The notes: generated by a model not told the origin, from the sequence alone. Shown: positions 19,326-28,739, numbered from the stretch's first letter. The stretch: DNA of 64,000 nucleotides from Corynebacterium tuberculostearicum (GCF_030503735.1 NZ_CP073096.1:806001-870000), one strand, 5' to 3'. Numbers and translations: made by a program.

Positions 19326-21377
19326 TTACTCCGCTGCTTCCTCCGGCTTCGGGGGAATGCGGAGCAAATCATCACTCGGGGTAACCCGACCGGCTTCACC
19401 GGAGACCGCGCCAAACTTGGTGGCGTTAGTTACCACAACCGGAGTAATCAGGTTATAGCCCTTGGAACGGATGAATTCCGGGTCAAAGCTAATCAACTTA
19501 TCGCCCGCGGAAATGCGTTGCTTCTTTTCCACGTGAACTTCGAAGCCTTCGCCGCCCAGTTCCACGGTATCGAGGCCCACGTGGATGAGCAGCTGCACGC
19601 CATTGTCAAGGCTTAGGCCGACCGCGTGGCCGGATTTCTGAACGGTGAGCACCTTGCCGTCGGCAGGCGCATAAACGGTGCTGCCAGTTGGCTGGACCGC
19701 CATGCCAGGCCCCAACTTTGCCCCAGCAAAGATCGGATCCGGAACCTCCGAAAGGTCAACTGCCTCGCCCTCTAGAGGGGACTCCAGCACGATGGAGTCC
19801 TGCCCAGCCGGCTTGGCGGCGATGCCGGTAGAAGCAGCGCCCGCAGCGCTGACAGGAACGGCTCCACCCTTGTCCGAGGCGTCTTCCTCCGCCCCCTTGT
19901 GGGACTTGAACTCCGAACGCGCAGCTACCTCTTCAACAGACTCACCTTGTTCGCGCGCAATTCGCTCCAAATCTGCTTGCTTTTCTTCCGCGGTGCGGTA
20001 TCCAAAGAACAAGGTCAGGAGGAAGGAGGTTACGAACGCGACGGTGATACCGAGGGCATAGCCCAATTGCGGAGTCATGGCACCAGTCGTTAGCGCAGAG
20101 GTGAAGACAAAGGCCTCGGCTCGGACATCGAAAAGACCGATAACTGCGCCACCCAGCGCACAGCCCGGCAACAGCCTGTAATAGCTTCGGCGGAAACGCA
20201 AAAGGATGCCGTACAAGGATGGCTCCGAGACGCCGCCAAGCATGCCTGCGGCGAAGGCACCAATGGAAACCTGGCGCATGGCATTGTTCTTTTCTTTGAA
20301 GGAGATAACCATGACCGCGCCCACGACGCCGAAGCAGGCGAAGTTCCATGCGCCCATTGGCCCCTGAATGAAGTCGTAGCCATAGGTAGCGATGTTTTGG
20401 ATCATGATGACGTTAAGTGGCCAGTGCAGGCCCATGGGAACCAAGAATGGGTACAGCAGTGGAATAACGATTGCCAGGATAAACGGCGAGAAATCGTTGA
20501 TCTGGTAAAGAACCCAAGAGATGCCATTGCCCACACCAATGCCGAACGGGCCAAGAAGAAAAGCCGTTGCCGGGATCATAATAAGCAAGGAGAAGAACGG
20601 CACGAAAACCATGTGCACGGCGCTCGGAATAATCTTCTTAAGGCCCTTCTCCACCCAGTACAGGCCAATTGCGGCCAAGATGGGCGGGAAGACTTGGGAG
20701 CCATAAGAGTTGATGACCAGCGGTAAACCGAAGACATTGACGGTATCGCCCTGTTCACCAAGGGACAAAAACTCCGGAGTCAAAAGTGCTGCCGGAATAG
20801 CAGCAGAAACCCACATATTCGCGCCCAACTTCTGGGCTGCAGTGGCACCGACCATCACCGGCAAGAAGTAGAAGACCGACTGGTACATTGCATGTGCTAG
20901 ACGGAAGCCTTCCGGCTGCTCCTCCAGCGGAGCGCGGAAATCCTGGATGCCAGCAGTATCCGCCAAGATCAACAGCATGATGATGAGCGAGGCGCCCAAG
21001 AGTGCCCAGAGCACTGGGCGGAAGGTATCCGAGAGGAATTCGAAGCAGTAATCTACCCAGTCATACTTGCCACGAACACCGTCATATTCCTTCTTAGAGG
21101 AAGAATCCTTGTCGCTAGAGGCATTTACACCAGGCTGCTTGATTATTTCGCTGTAATAATTAGCAACGCCGCCGCCCATAACCACCTGGTAGCCGTGGGC
21201 GCCTTGGGGCACGGTTCCTAGTACCGCTGGGTCGCTGTCGAGCTTTTCCTTGTCAACTCTCCCCGCATCAGCAAGTTGGAAGCGAAGGCGCGTTGCGCAG
21301 TGCGTAAGCGACGTGATGTTATCGGCGCCGCCGATGCTTTCAACGATGTGGGTGGAAGTGTCCTTAACAGATGTCAC
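19326..21377 (-). CDS. ptsG: Glucose-type PTS enzyme IIBCA
   Basis: A 683-aa membrane permease that takes up and phosphorylates glucose through the phosphoenolpyruvate phosphotransferase system. Order of domains is IIB (Cys27 in THCATRLRF), IIC (about 100-475, many membrane segments, GVSEPSLYGILLRFRR) and IIA (about 530-660, active His in LLIHVGLDTVELGG). A linker rich in Ala, Glu and Gly joins IIC and IIA. Sequence, length and the neighbourhood rpsA-ptsG-coaE match C. glutamicum PtsG. It could in principle take related sugars (sucrose and beta-glucoside permeases are homologous). The GTG start has GAGGAG just upstream. Confidence 0.9.
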   Translation of the reverse strand: MTSVKDTSTHIVESIGGADNITSLTHCATRLRFQLADAGRVDKEKLDSDPAVLGTVPQGAHGYQVVMGGGVANYYSEIIKQPGVNASSDKDSSSKKEYDGVRGKYDWVDYCFEFLSDTFRPVLWALLGASLIIMLLILADTAGIQDFRAPLEEQPEGFRLAHAMYQSVFYFLPVMVGATAAQKLGANMWVSAAIPAALLTPEFLSLGEQGDTVNVFGLPLVINSYGSQVFPPILAAIGLYWVEKGLKKIIPSAVHMVFVPFFSLLIMIPATAFLLGPFGIGVGNGISWVLYQINDFSPFILAIVIPLLYPFLVPMGLHWPLNVIMIQNIATYGYDFIQGPMGAWNFACFGVVGAVMVISFKEKNNAMRQVSIGAFAAGMLGGVSEPSLYGILLRFRRSYYRLLPGCALGGAVIGLFDVRAEAFVFTSALTTGAMTPQLGYALGITVAFVTSFLLTLFFGYRTAEEKQADLERIAREQGESVEEVAARSEFKSHKGAEEDASDKGGAVPVSAAGAASTGIAAKPAGQDSIVLESPLEGEAVDLSEVPDPIFAGAKLGPGMAVQPTGSTVYAPADGKVLTVQKSGHAVGLSLDNGVQLLIHVGLDTVELGGEGFEVHVEKKQRISAGDKLISFDPEFIRSKGYNLITPVVVTNATKFGAVSGEAGRVTPSDDLLRIPPKPEEAAE

Positions 21378-21587
21378 TTCTTACTCCTCAGTTCAAAACT
21401 ATTCATAACCAGCAGCGCACTGGCTATAACGTCACAATTGAGTATAAGAGCATTCCCACACGAACAAAAGCCCGTTTTGTGGACTTCTCAGGGACTTTCT
21501 TCCTGTTTCCACCTTTGTTGACTGGTCAAAAGCGTTTAATCCTCTAACCGACTAGCAAACGATGGCACTATGTGTTTCAAAAATCAC
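21378..21587. promoter_or_regulatory. ptsG: ptsG upstream control region
   Basis: About 210 bp without a gene. A promoter candidate on the minus strand has -35 TTTTGT (21464-21469), 17 nt, and -10 TATACT (21441-21446), giving a leader of about 57 nt. An inverted repeat TTGAC-TG-GTCAA lies at 21518-21529, about 85 nt upstream of the predicted start, and may be a regulator site. A TGTGAC half-site resembling a GlxR/CRP half lies at 21430-21435. In C. glutamicum ptsG is controlled by SugR and GlxR; neither site is proven here. Confidence 0.4.
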
Positions 21588-21630
21588 AAAAGCCGCGCCC
21601 ACCCCATCGTGGTGATGGAGCGGGCGCGGC
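21588..21630 (-). terminator. Rho-independent terminator of rpsA
   Basis: Arms GCCGCGCCC (21592-21600) and GGGCGCGGC (21622-21630) with an inner CCATC/GATGG helix. TTTT follows on the minus strand (21588-21591). Confidence 0.85.
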
Positions 21631-21682
21631 CCTGCAGCTGTAACGCTAAGCCATAGAACTCAGCGTGAACTAAGCGGTTATT

Positions 21683-23143
21683 TTAGTTGCCAGCGAGCTT
21701 GTCACGCAGCGCAGCGAGCTGCTCGTCGGAAGCCAGGGAGCCGCCAACCTCTGCCTGAGTCTCGGATGCCGGAGCTGCATCGGAGGAATCAGAGGAGTAG
21801 TTGGAGGACTCTGCAGACTCAGCAGCCTCAGCGGCCGCGGCGCGGTTGCGCTCGATCTGAGCGGTGTGCAGGTTGAAACGACGCTCGGACTCTGCGTAGC
21901 GCGCCTCCCAAGCCTGACGCTGCTCGTCGAAGCCTTCCTTCCACTCGTTGGTCTCAGGGTCGAAGCCCTCAGGGAAGACATAGTTGCCCTGCTCATCGTA
22001 GGAGTCAGCCATGCCGTACTTGGACGGATCGAACTCTTCGGTGTAGTCCTCGTCTGCCTGCTTAACAGACAGGGAGATACGACGACGCTCGAGATCGATG
22101 TCGATAACCTTGACCATAACTTCCTGGCCAACGGTGACAACCTGGTCCGGAACCTCGACGTGGCGCTGAGCCAGCTCGGAGATGTGAACGAGGCCCTCGA
22201 TGCCCTCCTCGACGCGAACGAAGGCGCCGAACGGAACGAGCTTGGTGACCTTGCCCGGAACGATTTGGCCCACAGCGTGGGTGCGGGCGAATACGCGCCA
22301 CGGATCTTCCTGGGTAGCCTTCAGGGACAGGGAAACGCGCTCGCGGTCCAGATCGACGTCCAGAACCTCAACGGTTACCTCGTCACCAACGGTGACAACC
22401 TCGGATGGGTGATCGATGTGCTTCCAGGACAGCTCGGAAACGTGAACCAGGCCGTCGACACCGCCGAGATCGACGAAGGCGCCGAAGTTGACGATAGAGG
22501 AAACAACGCCCTTGCGGACCTGACCCTTCTGCAGCTGGTGCAGGAACTCGGAGCGAACCTCGGACTGGGTCTGCTCCAGGTATGCACGGCGGGACAGGAC
22601 AACGTTATTGCGCTGCTTGTCCAGCTCGATGATCTTTGCTTCCAGCTCCTGGCCGATGTATGGCTCCAGGTCACGGACGCGACGCATCTCAACCAGAGAT
22701 GCAGGCAGGAAGCCACGCAGGCCGATATCCAGGATGAGGCCGCCCTTAACAACCTCGATAACGGTACCGGTAACAGGCTCTTCCTTGGCCTGCAGCTCCT
22801 CGATGGCGCCCCAAGCGCGCTCGTACTGTGCACGCTTCTTCGACAGGATCAGGCGACCTTCCTTGTCCTCCTTGGTGAGAACAAGAGCGTCAACCTCATC
22901 GCCGACCTCGACAACCTCGTCTGGGTTGACGTCGTGCTTAATGGACAGCTCGCGGGAAGGGATAACGCCTTCGGTCTTGTATCCGATGTCCAGCAGTACC
23001 TCGTCGTGGTCAACCTTGACGACGGTACCCTCGACAATGTCACCATCGTTGAAGTACTTGATGGTGGCGTCTACAGCTGCGAGGAAGTCCTCTGCGGTTC
23101 CGATATCGTTAATCGCAACCTGCGGGGTGTTAGAAGATGGCAT
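21683..23143 (-). CDS. rpsA: 30S ribosomal protein S1
   Basis: S1 (486 aa), an RNA-binding protein that helps the 30S subunit bind mRNA. Four S1 domains are visible, beginning at about residues 35 (GDIVEGTVVKVDHDEVLLDIGYKTEG), 122 (EEPVTGTVIEV), 208 (GQVRKGVVSSIVNFGAFVDLGG) and 293 (GQIVPGKVTKLVPFGAFVRVEEG). The C-terminal 120 residues are Ala/Glu/Ser-rich and low complexity. The ATG at 23143 (MPSSNTPQVAIND) is the family start; the open frame goes on upstream to 23188. Strong codon bias makes long antisense frames here, which are not genes. A long leader is likely. Confidence 0.97.
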   Translation of the reverse strand: MPSSNTPQVAINDIGTAEDFLAAVDATIKYFNDGDIVEGTVVKVDHDEVLLDIGYKTEGVIPSRELSIKHDVNPDEVVEVGDEVDALVLTKEDKEGRLILSKKRAQYERAWGAIEELQAKEEPVTGTVIEVVKGGLILDIGLRGFLPASLVEMRRVRDLEPYIGQELEAKIIELDKQRNNVVLSRRAYLEQTQSEVRSEFLHQLQKGQVRKGVVSSIVNFGAFVDLGGVDGLVHVSELSWKHIDHPSEVVTVGDEVTVEVLDVDLDRERVSLSLKATQEDPWRVFARTHAVGQIVPGKVTKLVPFGAFVRVEEGIEGLVHISELAQRHVEVPDQVVTVGQEVMVKVIDIDLERRRISLSVKQADEDYTEEFDPSKYGMADSYDEQGNYVFPEGFDPETNEWKEGFDEQRQAWEARYAESERRFNLHTAQIERNRAAAAEAAESAESSNYSSDSSDAAPASETQAEVGGSLASDEQLAALRDKLAGN

Positions 23144-23323
23144 ATTGAAAAATGCTCCGAATAAATGTAGGAAATCGAAATTGGACAACTGCGCGTCTCT
23201 CGAAAAAGCTTGCTAAGCTGCGCAAATGCAGCTAAAAAGAGGAATATTCGATCCCGCCTCGTGATTGCTTAAAGCCTTCCTACAGGGACTTAGAACAACC
23301 CGTGGCATAGACACGCCCGTCCA

Positions 23324-23352
23324 ACACTACATCTGTCCAGCTAAAAGGGCAA
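23324..23352 (-). promoter_or_regulatory. rpsA promoter (candidate)
   Basis: Minus-strand TTGCCC (23347-23352), 17 nt, TAGTGT (23324-23329). It predicts an rpsA 5' leader of about 175 nt, which contains a small AGCTGC/GCAGCT hairpin near 23213-23230. Function of the leader is unknown. Confidence 0.4.
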
Positions 23353-23392
23353 ATACACGGACCAACTATTTCGCAAAGGAATTTCTTTCACC

Positions 23393-24124
23393 GTGACTTC
23401 CCCCTCGCACGCAAACCAGGCCTACTGGGATAGCGACGCCGCCAATTACCACGCCGAGCACCCCGACTACCTATCTTCCTTTTACTGGTGCCCAGAAATG
23501 CTGCACGAAGACCAAGCACACTTGCTAGGCGACGTCTCGGCTTCCTCCGTACTCGAAATTGGCTGCGGCTCCGCCCCGTGTACCCAATGGCTCCAGACAC
23601 GCGCGCACTTCGCCACCGGCTTCGATATCTCCCGCGGCATGCTCAAACACGCTGCACCCGGGCTCCCAATAGCCCAAGCCGATGCGCTTTCACTCCCCTA
23701 TGCCACCGGCTCCTTCGACGCCGCATTTTCGGCGTTCGGAGCCTTTCCCTTCCTTGCCAACCTTGACTTAGCCTTAAGTGAAGTCTCCCGCGTTCTTAAA
23801 CCAACCGGTCGCTTTGTTCTTTCGGCCAACCACCCGATGCGCTGGATTTTCCCCGACGACCCCACCGATCTCACCGCCGATATCAGCTATTTCAACCGCG
23901 CCTATGTGGAACAAGACCGCGATGGCAACCTCACTTATGCTGAGTTCCATCGCACCATAGCCGACTGGTTTAAGGCCTTACAGGGCGAAGGCGGGTTCTT
24001 TATCGAGGACATTATAGAGCCCGAATGGCCATTGGATCTCACCACTACGTGGGGCCAATGGTCGCCAATGCGTGGCGAAATCTTCCCCGGAACGATTATT
24101 TTCGTCTGCCGAAATTGCCGCTAA
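23393..24124 (+). CDS. Class I SAM-dependent methyltransferase
   Basis: A 243-aa methyltransferase (methyltransferase-11 type). SAM-binding motif I is VLEIGCGSAPCTQWL (about 53-67), followed by GFDISRGMLKHA, IAQADALSLPYATGSFDAAFSAF and LSEVSRVLKPTGRFVLS. No substrate domain is recognised. The GTG at 23393 has AAAGGAA upstream. It is divergent from rpsA and is followed 3 bp later by the RDD-family gene, so they form an operon. The same gene stands next to rpsA in other corynebacteria, but the substrate is unknown. Confidence 0.88.
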   Translation: MTSPSHANQAYWDSDAANYHAEHPDYLSSFYWCPEMLHEDQAHLLGDVSASSVLEIGCGSAPCTQWLQTRAHFATGFDISRGMLKHAAPGLPIAQADALSLPYATGSFDAAFSAFGAFPFLANLDLALSEVSRVLKPTGRFVLSANHPMRWIFPDDPTDLTADISYFNRAYVEQDRDGNLTYAEFHRTIADWFKALQGEGGFFIEDIIEPEWPLDLTTTWGQWSPMRGEIFPGTIIFVCRNCR

Positions 24125-24127
24125 CCT

Positions 24128-24604
24128 ATGGGCATGGTCTTGGATCGAATTGGCTTACTCTTGCGCCGCGGCCTTGCCTGGTGGATCGACGCCTTCCTGG
24201 CAGCAGCCGTCATCGTTGTGGCGCGCTGGGCAATCAATGCACTTGCCGACGCCCCCTTAACCGGCCAAGCCCTCGAGGCTTACAACGCCGTGGCCCTCGC
24301 CCTAGTCTTCTACGTCTACCGCGTATGGGCAGAAGCCACCAAGGCGACGTCGCTGGGAAAATGGTCGCTCAAACTGGAGATCGTTGCCACCCACCCCGGT
24401 GTGCGCGCGGCCTGCTTGCGCAATTCCTGGCTGTTACTTTCTATGCTCACACTGACGGGAGTGCCGTTTATTGTGCCGTTGTTACTCGGCGTCCTAAGCG
24501 TGAGTGTCCTCGCCTTCGGCCAAACCCCTTTTGACATGCTGGCCAATTGCCTAGTCGAGCGCCGATCTCAGATGGACACGCCTTCTTTTCGCGGCACCAA
24601 GTAA
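24128..24604 (+). CDS. RDD-family membrane protein
   Basis: A 158-aa membrane protein. The RDD-family pattern is visible as RRGLAWWIDAFLAAAVIVVARW (first membrane segment with Arg and Asp), a second segment at about 55-70, and SLGKWSLKLEIV, then two hydrophobic segments at about 98-130. The family's function is mostly unknown; some members act in ion transport. It is cotranscribed with the methyltransferase and overlaps the 3' end of the opposite gene (24568-24924) by 37 bp. Confidence 0.8.
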   Translation: MGMVLDRIGLLLRRGLAWWIDAFLAAAVIVVARWAINALADAPLTGQALEAYNAVALALVFYVYRVWAEATKATSLGKWSLKLEIVATHPGVRAACLRNSWLLLSMLTLTGVPFIVPLLLGVLSVSVLAFGQTPFDMLANCLVERRSQMDTPSFRGTK

Positions 24605-24924
24605 TACAGAAGCGCTAAGACTACCAGGACAGCGAACATCCACGAAGATGGGAAGAGGAATGCTAGTGCCGTAGCTACAACCATCACCGCGGCGGCCGTT
24701 AGCCTCCTAACCTTAGGGTTAGGTGCCAAACGGGCGTTAGCCATGGCACCCCCCAAATACGCCACCGCAATAATTCCGTACCCGATTACACTTGCCCTAT
24801 ATTCTGCAAGATACCGTTCGAGCCCGAAGTCAGCAATATCGGTGGCAGGAAAGGTTACTTGAATGGCCCACAGGCTTTCAAAGAAGCGCAGGCTCCATTT
24901 ATTCGTCTTCTCTTCTAACGTCAC
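24568..24924 (-). CDS. Small membrane protein, unknown function
   Basis: A 118-aa protein with an N-terminal hydrophilic part (MTLEEKTNKWSLRFFESLW) and three hydrophobic segments at about 46-63, 74-92 and 94-110, ending with a basic VPRKEGVSI tail. No family recognised. It is convergent with, and overlaps by 37 bp, the RDD gene. A GTG start at 24924 has only a weak ribosome site (AAGAAGGG, about 14 nt away). Probably real because the composition is membrane-like and codon use fits, but less certain than its neighbours. Confidence 0.55.
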   Translation of the reverse strand: MTLEEKTNKWSLRFFESLWAIQVTFPATDIADFGLERYLAEYRASVIGYGIIAVAYLGGAMANARLAPNPKVRRLTAAAVMVVATALAFLFPSSWMFAVLVVLALLYYLVPRKEGVSI

Positions 24925-24999
24925 TGCTCGGCAATTCCCTTCTTGGCTTTTCGACTTACACTCATAACTTTTTCCGCACAGAAAAGGCTACCTAAAAAC

Positions 25000-25958
25000 T
25001 TAGTGCGCATCCCGCCACAGCTTTTGAACTTTCCGCATTGCATAGCCGGGCATGCCCAAGTCCTCAATGTCTTGCTTATTCCACGTTCCGCGGACCTGGC
25101 CGTCCACCACGATGGCGCGGCGAAATACTCCACGATTTCCCGGTACCAGTGCTTCGTGGACCTCGTTTGTCATCGCAAATAGACGGTCTTGATAACCCAA
25201 GATGTACTCGTCAAATGCTCCCAGCAGCAATACCGATTGCTTCTTTCTTGCTTCGGCTATTTCCACTATCTCAGCCGAAACAAGGTCCTGGGATTCTTCT
25301 CCACAGCGCACAATGTCCGGCGCGAGGTTTTCGGCTGCGGGCCGTATCAGTTTTTGTGAGAGCTTTGCCCACCAGGCAAAGTCCCGCAACGTTGCGGGAC
25401 CGTGAGTGCGAACGTACCGAGTCATCAGCTCCGCGGTCGCCGCGACTTTATCGCCGTTGAAGGTCTCCTCTAGCCCCGGCAGATCCACCGGTGTGATGAG
25501 CTGATCGGCTCCTGAATAGACGGCGTGACCGCTTTCCATTGCTACGCGCACAACATGCCAAAGGGTACGTCGGGCAACGCTGTTACAGCCCGCTCCTTGA
25601 GTTCGGCGCGCGAAAGCGGATTCTCAATGAGCTTGTTTACCTCCGCCCGCAGCTCGGCTTCACCCTTGCGCCCTTTGGCGCAGAGTTCGGTTATCCAGCC
25701 TATGTCCTTGATAGAAGCCGCGAAAAGCGTATTGCGCATGGGATATCCACGCACCATGTTTCCTGCATCCGAGTGGTCTTTCGCCCGCAAAGACAGTGAC
25801 CGGCGCACCGAGTGCAGGTCCTGGCCTTGCATTACGCCGAAAGCGCGGGCCACATCCTCAGCACTCTCCCACCGCCGCACGGTTAGGCCTTGCGAGGCGA
25901 GCCTCAGACGCGCCTTTTCCCGGCGGGAAAAAGTAACCGAGCTAGTGGGCTGCGGCAT
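25000..25958 (-). pseudogene. Winged-helix DNA-binding protein (HTH_42 family), broken by a frameshift
   Basis: Two adjacent frames together encode one protein of the winged-helix HTH_42 family (usual length about 330-400 aa). The first part (25958 to stop at 25542) has SRREKARLRLASQGL, MRNTLFAASIKDIGWITEL and ends PDVPFGMLCA. The second (from 25551 to 25000) continues RVAMESGHAVYSGADQLITPVDLPG, LRDFAWWAKLSQ and the end region LGAFDEYILGYQDR. The reading frame shifts by one base near 25540-25550, where the protein should run FGM(L/V)-C-VRVAMESG. Either a natural frameshift or a sequencing error. The start overlaps the polA stop by 17 bp. Confidence 0.75.
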
Positions 25959-28581
25959 CCCAATCCTTGCCTGCACCGGCGGAGACCTCCAGCGGCACGT
26001 TCAGCTCGATCGCTGAGTCCATCTCACGCTCGAGAATCTCTCGGACCTTGTCGGCCTCACCGGGGGCGACTTCAACTACCAATTCATCGTGCACCTGGAG
26101 CAGCACGCGAGACTTCAACCCTTGCAGTGCGCGGTCCACGCGAATCATCGCTACCTTAATGATGTCTGCGGCAGTGCCCTGAATCGGCGCATTAAGTGCT
26201 GCGCGCTCCGCGTTCTCGCGTGCTAGGCGGTTATCGGAGTTAAGCTCTGGCAAGTAGCGGCGACGGCCGAAGAGCGTTGCCGTGTAGCCATCCTTGCGGG
26301 CTTGGACCACGACTTCATCGAGGTACTTCTTCACGCCGCCAAAGCGCTCAAAGTAGCTTTCCATGATGGACTTTGCTTCCCCGGCCGGAATGCCCAATTG
26401 CTGGGATAGGCCGAAAGCGGAAAGTCCGTATACCAACCCATAAGACATGGCCTTAACCCGGCGGCGCAGCTCGGGTGTCACTTGATCAACGGGAACGTCG
26501 AAGACTCGAGAGCCAACATAGTTGTGTAGGTCTTCGCCTTCTTTGTAGGCCTCGATGAGGCCTGGATCGGCGGAGAGGTGCGCCATGACACGCATCTCAA
26601 TCTGGGAGTAGTCCGCAGTCATGAGTTCATCGAAGCCCTCGCCCACGATGAAGGCAGAACGGATCTGGCGGCCTGCTTCGGTGCGCACGGGGATGTTTTG
26701 CAGGTTGGGTTCGGTGGACGACAAGCGGCCGGTCGAGGCCACGGTTTGGTTAAACGTGGTGTGAATGCGGCCGTCAGGCTGCACGGTTTTGACAAGGCCT
26801 TCCAGGGTGGTCTTCATCTTCTGGTACTCGCGGTGTGCCAAGAGGTGATCCAGGAAGGGATGAGGGTTCTTAGCCGCGAGCTGTTCAATCTCCTTGGCCG
26901 CGGTGGAATAGCCCGTTTTCGTCTTCTTAGTCTTGGGCAACTCGAAGGTCTCAAAGAGCACGGTTTGCAACTGCTTTGGCGAGTTGAGGTTGAGCTTGTC
27001 ATCGCCGGCAAGCTCGCGGGCGGCACGTTCTTGTTCGGCAACCTGCTCTACAAAGGCATCCTTTTGCGTTTCGAGAATGTCAACGTCAACAGCGATTCCG
27101 GTAGCCTCCATGCGCGCCAGGATAGTTACCAGCGGCAACTCAAGGTCGGTATAGAGCTCGAAAGAGTCAATCTCCTGCAGCTCCGTAGTGAGCCTTTCTG
27201 CCAGCTCCATAATTGCCGCGGCCTGGTCAACCAGGGAGGAATCGTCCAGCAGGGAAAGCTGCTCCGTGGCGGCGCCGAGGGTCTTTTGGAGGTGGCGCTG
27301 GTAGACGTCGGCAAGCGCGTAAGTGCGCTGACCTGGGCGAAGCAGGTAGGCAGCAAGGGCCGTGTCATGGGCAATGCCGGCCAGCTCTATCCCACGACCA
27401 GCAAGCATATGAAAGGCCGCCTTTGCCTCGTGGAAATACTTCGGCGCATCAGATGCCAACCACTGGGCTAGGGCCTTATCGTCCTCAGCAGAAAGATCGC
27501 CCAGCTCCACTTGCAGGCCGTGGCGTTCCTGGTCCACGAAAGCAATCGCAGACGCATCGCCCTGTCCCGGGTTTCCCTCGCCTTGGACATACACCGCGAC
27601 ATGCTCTCGGCCGGGCAGCCACTGGGACAGCGGCTCATCATCGATGACCGTCTCGAGCTCTTGGACTTCCTCGGTCTGCTCGGCCGCCTCAGCACCATCA
27701 TTGGGAATGGCTGCGAGTACGCGATCGCGCAGGTTGGTACCGAACTCCAGGTCGTCGAACTTGGCGGCAACGTCGGCGACCTTGGCTTCCTTAAAGGCCA
27801 AATCAGCAGGACCGACTTCTAAGTCCATGTCCGTAATCATCTGGGTGAGCTTCCGGTTCATCTGCACCTGCTCGATGCGCTCGCGGAAGTTATTGCCCAC
27901 CACGCCCTTAATTTCCTCGGCGTGCTCTACCAAGGATGCCAAGTCTCCATACTTGACAATCCACTTGGTGGCCGTCTTCTCGCCCACCTTGGGGATGCCC
28001 GGCAAATTATCGGAAGGGTCGCCGCGCAACGCGGCCAAGTCTGGGTACTGCGCGGGGGTGAGACCGTACTTCTCTTCTACCGCGGAAGGGGTAAAGCGGT
28101 GGAGAGTGGATACGCCCTTCATGGGATAGAGCACCGTCGTAGAATCGTTTACCAATTGCAGGTAGTCACGGTCACCGGTGACGATGAGGGTCTCATAGTC
28201 CTGTGCCTCGGTTGCGAGAGTAGCCAGAATGTCATCGGCCTCGAAGTTCTCACGAGAGAGGGTGGTAATGCCCAGTACCTCGAGCACCTCGCGAATGAGG
28301 TCTACCTGACCCTTGAATTCCTCCGGCGCGGCCTCGCGCTGGGCCTTATAGTCCGGGAATATCTCAGTGCGGAAGGTCTTGCGCCCCACGTCGAATGCCA
28401 CCGCAATGGCGTCGGGGGTCTCTTCCGCCACGATATTAGAGAGCATCGATAAGAAGCCATACACGGCATTAGTGTGCTGACCTCCTGAGGTGGAGAAATT
28501 ATCCACCGGCAGGGCATAGAAGGCACGAAAGGCCATAGAGTGGCCGTCAATGAGCAGAAGTCGAGGCTGATTAGTAGTCAC
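25942..28581 (-). CDS. polA: DNA polymerase I
   Basis: DNA polymerase I (879 aa), for Okazaki-fragment processing and repair synthesis. An N-terminal 5'-nuclease domain (LLLIDGHSMAFRAFYAL; DYKAQRE; VTGDRDYLQL; GIPKVGEKTATKW) is followed by a degenerate 3'-5' exonuclease region (about 315-480) and the polymerase domain with motif A DYSQIEMRVMAHLS, motif B RRRVKAMSYGLVYGLSAFG and motif C LQVHDELVVEV. The exonuclease region lacks the usual acidic residues, so proofreading is unlikely. The frame is open far upstream into the tRNA gene; the GTG at 28581 is chosen because TAGGAT lies exactly 7 nt before it (leaderless). ATG at 28590 is the alternative. Confidence 0.95.
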   Translation of the reverse strand: MTTNQPRLLLIDGHSMAFRAFYALPVDNFSTSGGQHTNAVYGFLSMLSNIVAEETPDAIAVAFDVGRKTFRTEIFPDYKAQREAAPEEFKGQVDLIREVLEVLGITTLSRENFEADDILATLATEAQDYETLIVTGDRDYLQLVNDSTTVLYPMKGVSTLHRFTPSAVEEKYGLTPAQYPDLAALRGDPSDNLPGIPKVGEKTATKWIVKYGDLASLVEHAEEIKGVVGNNFRERIEQVQMNRKLTQMITDMDLEVGPADLAFKEAKVADVAAKFDDLEFGTNLRDRVLAAIPNDGAEAAEQTEEVQELETVIDDEPLSQWLPGREHVAVYVQGEGNPGQGDASAIAFVDQERHGLQVELGDLSAEDDKALAQWLASDAPKYFHEAKAAFHMLAGRGIELAGIAHDTALAAYLLRPGQRTYALADVYQRHLQKTLGAATEQLSLLDDSSLVDQAAAIMELAERLTTELQEIDSFELYTDLELPLVTILARMEATGIAVDVDILETQKDAFVEQVAEQERAARELAGDDKLNLNSPKQLQTVLFETFELPKTKKTKTGYSTAAKEIEQLAAKNPHPFLDHLLAHREYQKMKTTLEGLVKTVQPDGRIHTTFNQTVASTGRLSSTEPNLQNIPVRTEAGRQIRSAFIVGEGFDELMTADYSQIEMRVMAHLSADPGLIEAYKEGEDLHNYVGSRVFDVPVDQVTPELRRRVKAMSYGLVYGLSAFGLSQQLGIPAGEAKSIMESYFERFGGVKKYLDEVVVQARKDGYTATLFGRRRYLPELNSDNRLARENAERAALNAPIQGTAADIIKVAMIRVDRALQGLKSRVLLQVHDELVVEVAPGEADKVREILEREMDSAIELNVPLEVSAGAGKDWDAAAH

Positions 28582-28588
28582 CTGCCCC

Positions 28589-28594
28589 ATCCTA
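28589..28594 (-). promoter_or_regulatory. -10 element, leaderless polA
   Basis: Minus-strand TAGGAT, then 7 nt, then GTG at 28581. If this is the promoter, the in-frame ATG at 28590 lies inside the -10 element and cannot be the start. Confidence 0.5.
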
Positions 28595-28739
28595 GAGAAG
28601 CGAGCCGACATACGAACACCCCGGTGCAGATTGTGTAGATGACGTGGGCATTCCCCCGCTGCCCCTACCCAATTAGGAATTCGTCTAGTGCCTGCGCTAC
28701 TATTTTCACAGTCAAAGGCAGTCCGCCTTTGGAGAGTGC

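Noticed and set aside
21571..21588. GlxR/CRP-like site TGTG...CACA upstream of ptsG
   Set aside because: The arms are 18 nt apart end to end instead of 16 and one arm is imperfect; it also lies next to the rpsA terminator.
21866..23164. 432-codon open frame antisense to rpsA
   Set aside because: Mirror of the strong codon bias of rpsA; no family resemblance and repetitive Asn/Leu/Asp/Val composition.
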